Part shown: piece by piece, positions 43,601-53,479 of the stretch
How the letters are laid out: each line of letters starts with the position of its first letter
Numbering within the stretch: the first letter of the stretch is position 1
Source of the DNA: Triticum aestivum
Taxonomy: Eukaryota; Streptophyta; Magnoliopsida; Poales; Poaceae
Assembly (NCBI RefSeq): GCF_018294505.1
Contig: NC_057814.1
Coordinates: 36,955,054 to 37,019,053, forward strand
Direction of reading: 5' to 3'
Length of the DNA stretch: 64,000 nucleotides
The notes under the pieces: model-generated
What the model saw: the letters and a program-made list of their open reading frames with translations, nothing else
The model's database searches: none
What the model was told of the DNA's origin: nothing
Translations under genes and position numbers: made by a program

Positions 43601-44468
43601 TGCTACAATCGTTGGTATTAAATCAAAACAAAGATATAATACTCTTTCCTTACAACTTCAAGTGAGTGTTACTGTCTTCTGCATATTCGGTTTCCCTTAT
43701 TAGTCCAGGTTATGGTAATGTAATTGATGACTTATGCATGCATGCGCAGCTTCCACTATATTCTCCTAGAGATTAAGCTTGAGCCGGGAGTAGTAACCGT
43801 CTTAGACTCGAGACGAAAAGATCCCCAGGACTATGCGAACATGACTCAAATGCTCCAGAAGTAAGTTAAATCGATCATTATCCACCATATCAGCAACTTT
43901 GTTCATTTCCTGATATCAAGTAATTGTTTTCTTTGTCTGGCAGGGTTTGGAGAAAATTCACCTCAAAAGCCCCGGGACTGCCGAACCAGCTGCAATTTAG
44001 ACACCCGAAAGTAAGTACTATAGTAGCATGTTCCGCGCATCTCCTAGTGATTCAAGCGCTAGTTTGATCAATACCATTTAGCATGCTTGCTTATCAGTTT
44101 GATTGACCTCTATTTCTTGTAAAGTGGTTGTGGCAGCAACCCGGGAATAATTACTGTGGATACTACATTTGCGAGTCCATCCGCTACCATACCTGTGAGC
44201 GGGGCTACACTGAAGAACAATATGAAGTGCGTAAGCAATAATATTCACAATTTTATTTTATTACCATCATTTGTGTTGAGTTTCATTTATTCATATATAT
44301 ATGTATTGACCCCCTTCTTCAAATTAGATTTTTCGGAAGCGGGATCAACTCCTAGCACCAGATCGTATGCGAGGAATTCAAGAGGAATTGGCGGCATTCT
44401 TCCTTGACCACGTGATCGCTGAAAACGGAGAATACTATGTGGACCCTGTGTTCCTACAATATAATTAG
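40650..44468 (+). pseudogene. CACTA-1 ORF2: TnpA-position protein with C-terminal Ulp1-like (C48) cysteine protease
   Basis: Exons are 40650-40888, 40991-43396, 43488-43661, 43750-43860, 43944-44010, 44125-44226 and 44328-44468, all with GT...AG introns. The N-terminal two thirds carry RDKIPISIHQWYKPKK, MADLFRRWKNELKTF, TWFFGAGGTLDP and a Pro/Ala/Ser-rich low-complexity stretch. The last exons form a C48 fold with His in NFHYILLEI (43754), Asp in VTVLDSR (43805) and Cys in NNYCGYYICES (44155). The frame shifts near 42,890 and again near 42,985, so this copy may be broken. C48 enzymes cleave SUMO or related substrates; the role in transposition is unknown. ATG chosen after an acceptor-like TTTGCAG. 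Confidence 0.75.
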
Positions 44469-44839
44469 GAGATTGTATTGTAAGAGATAATTATTGTATA
44501 TATGTAGCCGGTAGTGTCGGATAGATATACGAGAACTTGTTGTTCGACCAATATCTCGGAGAAGGAGAGGTGGTCGATATCACTTCTCTCTGTATGCATA
44601 TATTGTTCATGACGATCTTCTGTTTCCTTCATTTGATTACTAGCTAGCGTGTCTACTCCTCTCCATACGTATATAGTACGTAGCGTCGACCAAGCACGGA
44701 GATAAGAGAGGACACTTCTCTCTATTAATTAGCTAGCTAACACAATATATGAAACACCTAAATTAACCCCCCAAAATCCCTAAACCACCCCCTTTCAAAA
44801 AAACAAAAACCTCAGCTCCTGCCAGGTGCTGACGCGTGG
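44469..44839. other. 3' region of CACTA-1 after ORF2
   Basis: Repeated TCTCTC/GATAT motifs and AT-rich DNA, no gene. Probably the ORF2 3' untranslated region. Confidence 0.4.
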
Positions 44840-45053
44840 ATGCCTATTGGTCCCGGTTGGTGGCACCAACCGGGACCAAAGGCCCTCCTGCCTGGGCTCC
44901 CCGCACCGGCCACGTGGACGGCCTTTAGTCCCGGTTCGTGTAAGAACCGGGACTAAAGGGCTAGGGCATTAGTAACGACCCTTTAGTCCCGGTTCCCGAA
45001 CCGGGACTAAAGGCCCTTATGAACCGGGGTAAAAGCCCCTTTTCCTACTAGTG
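44840..45053. repeat. Right subterminal repeat region of CACTA-1
   Basis: Alternating GGTCCCGGTTGG / CCAACCGGGACC and TTTAGTCCCGG / CCGGGACTAAA pairs run to the terminus CCTACTAGTG, mirroring the left end. Confidence 0.8.
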
Positions 45054-45420
45054 TGAAGACATGAAGATCGAAGACCATACTCGTGTCCGGATTGGACTCT
45101 CCTTATGTAACCGACTCCATGTAAACCCTAGATCCCCCCGGTGTCTATATAAACCGGAGGGGTTAGTCCGGAAAGGATACATTCATTACCATATACACAT
45201 AGGCTAGACTTCTAGGGTTTAGCCATTACGATCTCGTGGTATATCAACTCTGGTAACACTCATATATTCATCAAGATCAATCAAGCAGGAAGTAGGGTAT
45301 TACCTCCATAGAGAGGGCCCAAACCTGGGTAAACATCGTGTCCCCCGTCTCCTGTTACCATCGATCCTAGACGCACAGTTCGGGACCCCTACCCGAGATC
45401 CGCCGGTTTTGACACCGACA
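45054..45420 (+). repeat. 3' LTR of the Gypsy element, right piece
   Basis: It resumes at TGAAGACATGAAGATCG and ends CACCGACA, matching 20907-21313 except for a short deletion (TCTTGGCTTGG... missing near 45100). Confidence 0.85.
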
Positions 45421-45453
45421 GTAAGCATTATACAGGGTCTGCTAGAGATGCTC
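45421..45453 (-). mobile_element. Right terminus of the PIF/Harbinger-like host element
   Basis: On the minus strand the end reads GAGCATCTCTAGCAGACCCT, followed outside by TTA on the plus strand. It is the closest match to the terminus at 16751 and more distant from the one at 18782. Confidence 0.5.
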
Positions 45454-45774
45454 TTACCATACTGTATTTACCAAAAATGAATTTATGTTTTTTATCAAAA
45501 CTTAATTTATGTAGGAGTACATTACGTAAGTTTATGCCGCGAGCCAGCCCACTAAAAACAAAGTGGAGTCCCTGAGTTCTTTTTTTTAGAATCATCCCAC
45601 TACATGGCGGCGCCGCATCAGTGTGTATCTGTGCGGCGGCCCACTGTACCGAGAACCACGGCCCTTCGTCCCTCGAAAAGAAAAAAAAAGGTGCTCGGGA
45701 GTGCTACCTAGCCAGGTCGGTCGCCTCAAAAAATAAAAACCTAGCCAGCTCGGGAGTGCTACTTTTTGCGTGTA

Positions 45775-45914
45775 CTCCCTTTGTTTCTAAATATACTAAG
45801 TCTTTCAAAAGATTTCAATACGGATTATATATGGACGTATATAGACATATTTTGGAGTTGTATGTATCTTATATTAAAATCTCTCAAAAGAATTACATTT
45901 AGAAATGCAGGCAG
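45775..45914. mobile_element. Stowaway (Tc1/Mariner) MITE
   Basis: A 140-bp element flanked by TA on both sides begins CTCCCTTTGTTTCTAAATAT and ends ATTTAGAAATGCAGGCAG, the Stowaway terminal inverted repeat with mismatches. Both halves contain internal complementary segments (CTCTCAAAAG / CTTTCAAAAG). No ORF. Confidence 0.8.
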
Positions 45915-45951
45915 TACATACGGCTTACATTTAGCATGTGCCTAGTTATCT

Positions 45952-46373
45952 AAGGGCATTTCCAACGCTGACCCACAAATTCCTCCGGTATATGTCCATT
46001 TTTAAATGTCCGGGCATGGTGGGCGGTCAAAATACAGGAGGGTGACATCCAACGCTAATTGCAAAGTATCCCACTGAGAGGAGAAAAAGTAGGCGAAGAT
46101 CATGCATGTGGTGCGTTATTTGTGAGGTGGTGTCATGTTGGGAGGAGACAAAGGACAGGAGACCATGCATGTGAAGAGAGACCTTTTGATTGGTCAAGTG
46201 GATGTCCGAACTTCGGTATATCTCCCTCCATGTCTGTCTCCACTTTGCCGGAAAATGAACTTCCAGACCGCTTCGCGAACTGACGCAGGACCGCGTTGGA
46301 TTGCGAGAGTGAAGAAAAAAGTGTCTAGTCAATCATATACCTGAGTTTTGCAGGTCTCCCTAGGAGATGCCCT
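45952..46373. mobile_element. Non-autonomous TIR transposon, superfamily uncertain
   Basis: The ends GGGCATTTCCAACGC and the reverse complement of GGAGATGCCC form a short inverted repeat. The interior is 420 bp with duplicated ACCATGCATG-type words and no ORF with a domain. No clear target duplication was found. Confidence 0.4.
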
Positions 46374-46583
46374 CATTATATCTTATAAAGGAAAGCCCCA
46401 CTAAGATACATTTTTTATTTTGCTATCTCAAAATGCAAGCTATCCACATCGCCAGCTAATTTAGCCAATCAATTGTCCATGTCAGCTCTACTAACAACAA
46501 TTAATAATAGTACTTCTTTCATATGCAACTTATCCATGCCATATTTTTTCAGCCATATAGTTGTCCACGTCACTAATATTTTA

Positions 46584-46835
46584 CACTGGTAGAGAATAGG
46601 CCTTTAGTCCCGGTTCGCAAAGGCCATTAATCCCGGCTGTGCAACCGAGACTAAATATGCGCGACTAAAGGCCCCCCCCCTTTAGTCGCGCCTCTTACGA
46701 ACCGCGACTAAAGGCCCGTCCACGTGGGCGCCAGGAGTCCGTCGGGGCGGAGGACCTTTAGTCCCGGTTCTCGTGGCTAACCGGGACTAAAGGCCTCCTC
46801 CGCAGGGTTAGGGTTTTAGCCCCCCTAAAACTGGT
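46584..46835. repeat. Left subterminal repeats of CACTA-2
   Basis: Motifs CTTTAGTCCCGG, CTTTAGTCGCG and their reverse complements alternate to about 46800, including the pair GTCCCGGTTCTCGTGGCTAA / CCGGGACTAAAGG. Confidence 0.8.
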
Positions 46836-47072
46836 TTCTTTTTAATTTGTAGTGTTTTATTTCTTTTATATTTTATTTTGTGTTTTATTTTAATTTTGAT
46901 GAAGTTTCAGTACACATATTCTACCTACTATATACATGCATATGAAATTTCAAACAAGAAGAATTCAAGAGGAATATATAATATATATTCAATCTCGGGT
47001 GACCATATACAACTTCGAACAAGTTTCCATACACAATTAGGATGGATGACCATATACAACTTCGAACAAGTT

Positions 47073-47927
47073 TCAATCTCGGGTATGCATATAAATTTCT
47101 TCGTCCTCGGTATAGTGTTCTCCTTTAGGATTGATGACTTCCCTCATGAAAAATCCTGCTAATTCATCTTGAATTGGTCGGAAGCGAGCTTCTGGACTAA
47201 GCCTCCTCCGCAAGTTATCCGTCGCCTTCCGCACGCTATCCGATGCCTTCCGCTCAGAGGTGTGTCTCCGGATGTTCTCACAAACATAGTATCCACATAG
47301 ATTGGTCCCCGGTGGCTGCTTATCCACATTAACTAACCTTCTAAAATCTAGCTCATGTTTGAATTCACCGACAATTTCTTCTGAGAATCGTCTCCAAACC
47401 CTACAGGGCAAAGAAAATTAAATGAACAAGGGAGTTATTAGTTACTTGATATTAGGAAATGAACGAAAGAGACCGATCGATATAGAGCTCAAATGATTGA
47501 AAATAATTACTTTTGCAGCATTTTTCTCATGTCGGCCCAACGCTTTGGATCCGAATCCGTAGAGTCCATGATTAGAACTCTGGAGGTGTGAAGATCAATA
47601 TTTAGCAGAATCCAGTGGAACCTGGGGACACGTTACATGCACAGTCATGCATAACTCATTGATTAGACATACCATGCATGGAGTAACAAAAGAGAATGGG
47701 CACAAGAGAGAAACACTCACCCAAAATGGTAAGGAAATAGAATATGACTTTTGAGTTGATGCTTTCTAAGAAACTTGTACAAGTCTTTCTCCACGTCTTC
47801 GGGGTGATTTTGTAACACATGTCCATTAACGATATGTGGGTCAATGAACCCAACATCATGGATGTTTCTTATTTTGCATTCCCAAATCTTCAATCTGCAT
47901 AATAGTGTACGCAACAATATAGTTAGG

Positions 47928-48002
<75 letters not shown>

Positions 48003-50855
48003 CAGGCAATGAAGAACGAGATGAGGTAGAAATAAATCACTTACAGAACGTAGCAACTCAACATAGATTTGTCGAGCTCGCGCAGATTGAACAGCTGGAA
48101 CAATTCACTCATATGAACTTGTACAGAGTACCGTTTGGTGTGATGCTCCTCTGTAACATCCGCATAAACATATTCTTTGTCGGCCCATGTTATGAATTGC
48201 TTGTACCAACGTAGCAGATTTCGCATTTGTGGTGGTAGACTCTTTTCCCGCGCAGGCTCGACGAGAGGCCCATTCCGCACATATTGTAATGCTATCTCAC
48301 ATACTGGCGCATCCTCAAGGCCTAAGAAGGAACGAAGAGTCAAACCCATCTCGGACGCTTGTTTCATGGCACTCGCTACAGTCAATCCAAGTGCTGCCGC
48401 AGCTGCTATAATCATGGGGTCCTCTTCCGGACCGGCTTTCACTATGAGCGGGGGGATCGATTGTTTATTCTGCATCCCGAGCTGGTCAACTTGTTTCCCG
48501 CTTTTTTTACTTTCTTCTTTCTCCTCCTTCAATATTTTTGCTTGCCTACGAAGTTCATGTCCATAGTCGTCAGGCATATTCAGCTCGGCTTGGGACGGTG
48601 TCGTCAAAAAATCCTTAGCCCACTTCTTTTGCTTCTCAGTGAATACTTGCTTGGGCTCAGGCTCTTTTATCGCCTTCATATCCGCCTTCCATTTCTCATA
48701 ATCAGCAGACGCGGCCAATTTGGTTTCAGCTTCACTAAGTTCCCAAGGCCTTGGGAGGAGAGGCTTCAGTGATGGCTTCGGTACCCTTGTGGTCTTAGGT
48801 ACATAAGGGTCCGGGTTAATAGTCCAGGAGCGGGTTTCCTTGTTGTCCGCCTGCTTCTGCTTCTTCGCCGGAGGTGGATTGGGGGGCGTCGTACCCGCCG
48901 GAGGAGGATTGGGGGGCGTCGTACCCGCCGGAGGTTGTGGATCGGGGGACGGCGTCGAATGGCGTGAAGGAGGTGTAGGTGAACCACCACGACCACCACC
49001 ACCGCCACCACACCACCACCACCATCGGAGGGGGGGTGGACTTGCTAGCCTTGGCGCCTCGCCTGGAAACACTATGTACTTCTTTTTCCATAGAATGATC
49101 TGGCGCTTGACATCTCCAAGTCTTCTCTCCCCTTCGGGTGTAGCTTTGTCAATCTCCAGGTCCTCAAACCCTTGGACTATGTCTTCCACCGTGACACGAG
49201 CATAGCCATATGCAATGGGGTTGTTGTGGTGGAGTGCTCCAGGTGTACAGGGTAAAGCACTGCCGGTAGCTACCTTCGTGGAAACGTTCCCCACGGGATA
49301 ATGCAGATCACATTCTTTCATCTCCTTTACATCATCCACGGGGTAGTGAGGCTCCGGTGCACGAATCTCGATCATCGGTGCATTAGCACCAGGCGGGGCA
49401 TCCGTGGAAGCCACGCTACTTCTCCGCTGCTGGCTTCCGCGATCCGCTTCATGATATTCATGCGGCCCTGCAGCCGATTTTTCTTTTACTAGTTCATGCA
49501 CGGTCTGCTTCAACTCATGGAGTTCCGATGCAAACTTCGCCAAAAGATCTGCATCCCGGTCCGTATTTCTCTTACGGCTTCTGTAACAGTACGGGTCATT
49601 GTCCTGGGAAAACCCTACTTTCCACGGAATTCTTCCTTTGCCTCGTACACGTCCTCCGTGTTCATCATTCCCGAGGGCTGTTGGCAGTGCGTCTTTCTCT
49701 CTGTTGAAGTTGATCAAGCCCTCTTGAGCTTGGGTCATTGCGTCAATAAGGGCTTCGGTGGCAGCAAACTTTTTCTTCCGGTGAACACACACCCCTGTCT
49801 CCGGGTCTAGCGATCCCCCATGCCCGTACCACCAGATTTTGGCCCTTGGGTCCCATCCCTCTGTACCTAGAGGGATTCCTCGCACCCTCAGGTCCTCCTC
49901 CATCTTCTACCACTTAGGCTCCGAAAGGCGGTATCCTCCTGGCCCCATAATATGATGGAACTTATTCGCATTATCCTTATTTTTTTTCTATATTTCCTTG
50001 AAATGCTCCGATTTCTTTTGCCTCACAAATTCTGGCCAATCATCTTTCAGTTTCTCATGTTGTCCATTGAAATCCGGAGTCTTGCCCTTGTTGACATAGT
50101 CACGGGTTAAATTTTTCTTGAAGTTCCGGAATGCTTCGCCCATCTTCTGAAGAGCGAACTCTTTAACTAGCCTCCTCCTCTCACGTCCACCCGGAACCTC
50201 GTTACCGAATTCATCGACTTTGTTGTATTCCGGAGGTAGAATGAAATGTTCCATAAGCTTTCTCCAGCAATCCTTTTTCGTTCTCTTGTCGACAAAACTG
50301 AAACCAAGACGTGCCTTCTTTGGCTCCTTCCATTCCTGGACGGTGATCGGGACGTTGTCTCTAACAACGACTCCGCATTGGTTGATAAACTTTGAGGTGT
50401 GCTGTAGGGGCTTGCCGGTTTCACTGACAAAATCAATGGCATATGTTTCTCCTGTTTTCATCGCCTTGGATTTGCCACGCTTTGTCGTACTCGATCCGGC
50501 CGAGGGCTAAAAAAAGAAAGAGATTCGCGCGCGTTAATACATATGTATTCACATTTCAGTAAGTTTGTATCACGAGAGGCTCAATGTATATATATACCTC
50601 GCCGGAGGTGGTTGCTACTTGCAATTCGAGATCGCCATTTGTTGACGGTTGACCTCCGTCGACAATGTCCGTTCCTTCGCCTTCTTGATCATCGACAATG
50701 TCTGTTCCACCGTCAAGGTTCAGAAAAGAAGAGACTACATCCTCTTCTTGCTCATATTCTGAGCCCGGCACATAAGGAATCTCGTTGTTTATGATGCCCA
50801 TTAAATAACATTCAGCCTCCGGATCCCTAAGCGGCTCGGCTCTATCGTCCGCCAT
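47073..50855 (-). pseudogene. CACTA-2 ORF2 with C-terminal Ulp1-like (C48) protease
   Basis: Minus-strand exons: 50855-50598, 50506-48046, 47894-47721, 47621-47511 and 47400-47073. The ATG opens MADDRAEPLRDPEAECYLMG. Exon 2 parallels CACTA-1 (RDNVPITVQEWKEPKK; FRNFKKNLTRDYVNKGKTPD; GHGGSLDPETG; YGYARVTVEDIVQGFEDLEI) with Pro/Gly-rich linkers, and has stops near 49988 and 49911. The protease triad is His in GFHWILLNI (47617), Asp in LIMDSTD (47576) and Cys in NLCGYYVCEN (47297). The end is one exon, while CACTA-1 uses three for the same segment. Likely non-functional because of the two nonsense codons. Confidence 0.75.
47931..47999. repeat. (AT)n microsatellite in an ORF2 intron
   Basis: About 34 AT units without interruption, inside the intron 48045-47895. 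Confidence 0.95.
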
Positions 50856-51002
50856 ATGTCACTCCTGCATGTAGTAAAAATTAATTAAGTATAAAGGAAT
50901 TAAAAAATAATATTAAGGGGACAAAGAGGAGGAGGAATTAAAAAATAAGATTATTGAGCACTAATTTGCATAGAAGTTTTTGTTTGAGCACTGCCAAGTA
51001 TT

Positions 51003-51790
51003 TTGTTTTTCCTTTTCTTTTTCCTTTTCTTATTTTGTTTTTCCTTTTCTTCTTCCTTTTCTTTTTCCTTTTCTTCTTCCTTTTCTTTTTCCTTTTCTTC
51101 TTCCTTTTCTTTTTCCTTTTCTTCTTCCTTTTCTTCTTCCTTTTCTTTTTCCTTTTCTTCTTCCTTTTCTTCTTCCTTTTCTTCTTCCTTTTCTTTTTCC
51201 TTTTCTTATTTTGTTTTTCCTTTTCTTCTTCCTTTTCTTTTTCCTTTTCTTATTTTGTTTTTCCTTTTCTTCTTCCTTTTCGTTTTTACTTTTTTTCTTC
51301 CTTTTCTTTTTCCTTTTCTTCTTCCTTTTCTTTTTCCTTTTCTTCTTCCTTTTCTTTTTCCTTTTCTTCTTCCTTTTCTTCTTCCTTTTCTTTTTCCTTT
51401 TCTTCTTCCTTTTCTTTTTCCTTTTCTTCTTCCTTTTCTTCTTCCTTTTCTTTTTCCTTTTCTTCTTCCTTTTCTTATTTTGTTTTTCCTTTTCTTCTTC
51501 CTTTTCTTTTTCCTTTTCTTATTTTGTTTTCTTTTCTTCTTCCTTTTCTTTTTCCTTTTCTTATTTTCTTTTTCCTTTTCTTCTTCCTTTTCTTATTTTG
51601 TTTTTCCTTTTCTATTTTCTTTTTCCTTTTCTTCTTCCTTTTCTTTTTCCTTTTCTTATTTTGTTTTTTCCTTTTCTTATTTCTTTTCCTTTTCTTCTTC
51701 CTTTTCTTTTTCCTTTTCTTATTTTGTTTTTCCTTTTCTTCTTCCTTTCCTTTTTCCTTTTCTTCTTCCTTTTCTTCTTCCTTTTCTTTG
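51003..51790. repeat. 790-bp polypyrimidine minisatellite in CACTA-2
   Basis: Tandem copies of CCTTTTCTTTTT and CCTTTTCTTCTT with interspersed CCTTTTCTTATTTTGTTTTT fill the block. It is open in all three plus frames (Phe/Leu/Ser-rich), which is a composition artefact. On the ORF2 strand it is a purine tract in the leader. Confidence 0.95.
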
Positions 51791-51794
51791 TTTG

Positions 51795-52660
51795 AGGAGG
51801 ACGGCAGGCGGCGGCGGGCGGCGGAGGACGGCAGGCGTCGGTGGGAGGCGGAGGACGGCAGGTAGGCGGCGGCGGGCGGCGGAGGACGGCAGGCGTCGGC
51901 GGGAGGCGGAGGACGGCAGGCAGGCGGCGGCGGGCGGCGGAGGACGGCGGGAGGCGGAGGACGGCAGGCAGGCGGCGGCGGGCGGTGGCGGCAGGGGCAG
52001 GGGCAGGGGCAGCGGTGGCGGCGGCGGCAGCGCGCAGGGGCAGGGGCAGCGGTGGCGGCGGCGCGCAGGGCAGGGCAGGGGGCGGCGGCAGTGCAGGGCA
52101 AGGGCGGCGGTGGCGGCGGCGCGCAGGGCAGGGCAGGGGCGGCGGCGGCAGTGCAGGGCGTCGGAGCTCACTGGGGGCAGGGCGTCGGCGTCGGGCAGGG
52201 CGTCGGCGTCGATCGGCATCGGGCAGTAGCCTGGCGGTGTCGGCGTCGATCGGCGTCGGGGCAGGGCGTCGGCGGGAGGCGGAGGACGGCAGGCAGGCGG
52301 AGGACGGCAGGCGTCGGCGGGAGGCGGAGGACGGCAGGCAGGCGGCGGCGGGCGGTGGCGGCAGGGGCAGGGGCAGGGGCAGCGGTGGCGGCGGCGGCAG
52401 CGCGCAGGGGCAGGGCAGCGGTGGCGGCGGCGGCAGGGCAGGGCGGGCGGCGGCGGCAGTGCAGGGCAAGGGCGGCGGTGGCGGCGGCGCGCAGGGCAGG
52501 CAGGGGCGGCGGCAGTGCAGGGCGTCGGAGCTCACTGGGGGCAGGGCGTCGGCGTCGGGGCAGGGCGTCGGCGTCGATCGGCATCGGGGCAGTAGCCTGG
52601 CGGCGTCGGCGTCGATCGGCGTCGGGGCAGGGCGTCGGCGTCGAGAGGAGAATGGGAGGT
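51795..52660. repeat. GC-rich direct duplication in the CACTA-2 ORF2 leader
   Basis: Short units GGCGGAGGACGGCAGG and GGCGTCGGCGTCG are repeated, and a ~330-bp block (from about 51900) recurs from about 52310. Frames on both strands are open but low-complexity (Gly/Arg or Pro/Ala). Probably transcribed leader. Confidence 0.7.
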
Positions 52661-52682
52661 GGGGAAAATTTACTAAGTGCTG

Positions 52683-52855
52683 TATATATAGACAGAGCAT
52701 TAGTCCCGGTTGGGGACACCAACCACGACTAAAGGTACCCTTTAGTCGCGGGTGGTCTCCCCAACCGGGACTAAAGGTTTTTCGCGCCGCTTTCGTTCCC
52801 GCGCGGAAAGAGCCTTTAGTCGCGGTTCGTGTCACGAACCGCGACTAAAGGTCCT
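52683..52855 (-). promoter_or_regulatory. Internal terminal-type motif array and TATA box before ORF2 of CACTA-2
   Basis: TATATATA at 52683-52690 is preceded on the minus strand by CCTTTAGTCGCGG / GTCCCGGTTGGGG motifs in both orientations (52700-52855). This matches the promoter layout in CACTA-1 at 38879-39042. Confidence 0.55.
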
Positions 52856-52857
52856 TT

Positions 52858-53346
52858 TTCATATAAAATAAAACTAATTCATTTTAAAATCTTAAAAATA
52901 CAAATAATATATCAAAAAATTCAAAAAATAAAACTAATTCATTTTAAAATCTTAAAAATACAAATAATATATCAAAAAATACAATAAAAAAAAACTAATT
53001 CATTTTAAAATCTTAAAAATACAACTGATATATCAAAAAATTCAGAAAAATAAAACTAATTCATTTTAAAAATTTAAAAATACAAATAAGATATCAAAAA
53101 TTCAGAAAAATAAAACTAATTCATTTTAAAATCTTAAAAATACAAATAATATATCAAAAAATTCAGAAAAATAAAACTAATTCATTTTAAAATCTGAAAA
53201 ATACAAATAATATATCAAAAAATTCAATAAAATAAAACTAATTCATTTCAAAATCTTAAAAATACAAATAATATATCAAAAAATTCAGAAAAATAAACTA
53301 ATTCATTTTAAAATCTTAAAAATACAAATAATATATCAAAAAATTC
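52858..53346. repeat. 61-bp A-rich tandem repeat, about eight units
   Basis: Each unit has AAAACTAATTCATTTTAAAA, TCTTAAAAATACAAATAATA and TATCAAAAAATTCAG with few changes. It lies between the transposase stop and the ORF2 promoter. Confidence 0.9.
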
Positions 53347-53479
53347 AGTTCATCGATCCCTTGAAGGTTTGATACATCATTCAGTTCATCGACCAAATAC
53401 AAGTCATCCGGATTCGCCATCGTACGTTTTAATTCAAATGATCCATTCAACAAAGTTTGGTACAATAAATTATTACACA

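Larger units (their letters stand above)
32933..45053 (+). mobile_element. CACTA-1: full-length CACTA (En/Spm) transposon
   Basis: The element starts CACTAGTAGAAAACAGGG and ends CCTTTTCCTACTAGTG, with a 3-bp duplication TGA on each side (32930-32932, 45054-45056); removing it restores the Gypsy LTR. Length 12,121 bp. Inverted subterminal motifs of the CCCGGTTC/GAACCGGG type fill both ends. Inside, all in plus orientation: a leader with a short uORF, a small two-exon membrane-anchor ORF, the TNP2 transposase (34221-37583), an internal array of terminal-type motifs with a TATA box, and ORF2 with a C48 protease end (40650-44468). Triticeae Caspar-type by organisation. Confidence 0.93.
20836..45420 (+). 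mobile_element. Non-autonomous Tat-like Gypsy LTR retrotransposon, host of two nested insertions
   Basis: The 5' LTR is 20836-21313 and the 3' LTR is 32861-32932 plus 45054-45420, split by CACTA-1. Between them lie a sense gag-protease ORF (21360-24857), non-coding DNA, and a spliced antisense gene (32317-25896) that is itself split by a nested LTR element. No reverse transcriptase, RNase H or integrase is present. Extra antisense ORFs are known in Tat-lineage plant elements (for example Grande1). Family is Fatima-like by LTR start TGAGGGAGTCC (from memory). Flanking pentamers GTCGG and GTAAG match at only three positions. Confidence 0.85.

Noticed and set aside
50954..52848. Very long plus- and minus-strand ORFs (up to 408 codons)
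   Set aside because: They cover a pyrimidine minisatellite and a GC-rich repeat, give Phe/Leu/Ser- or Pro/Ala/Arg-rich strings in all frames, and have no domain.
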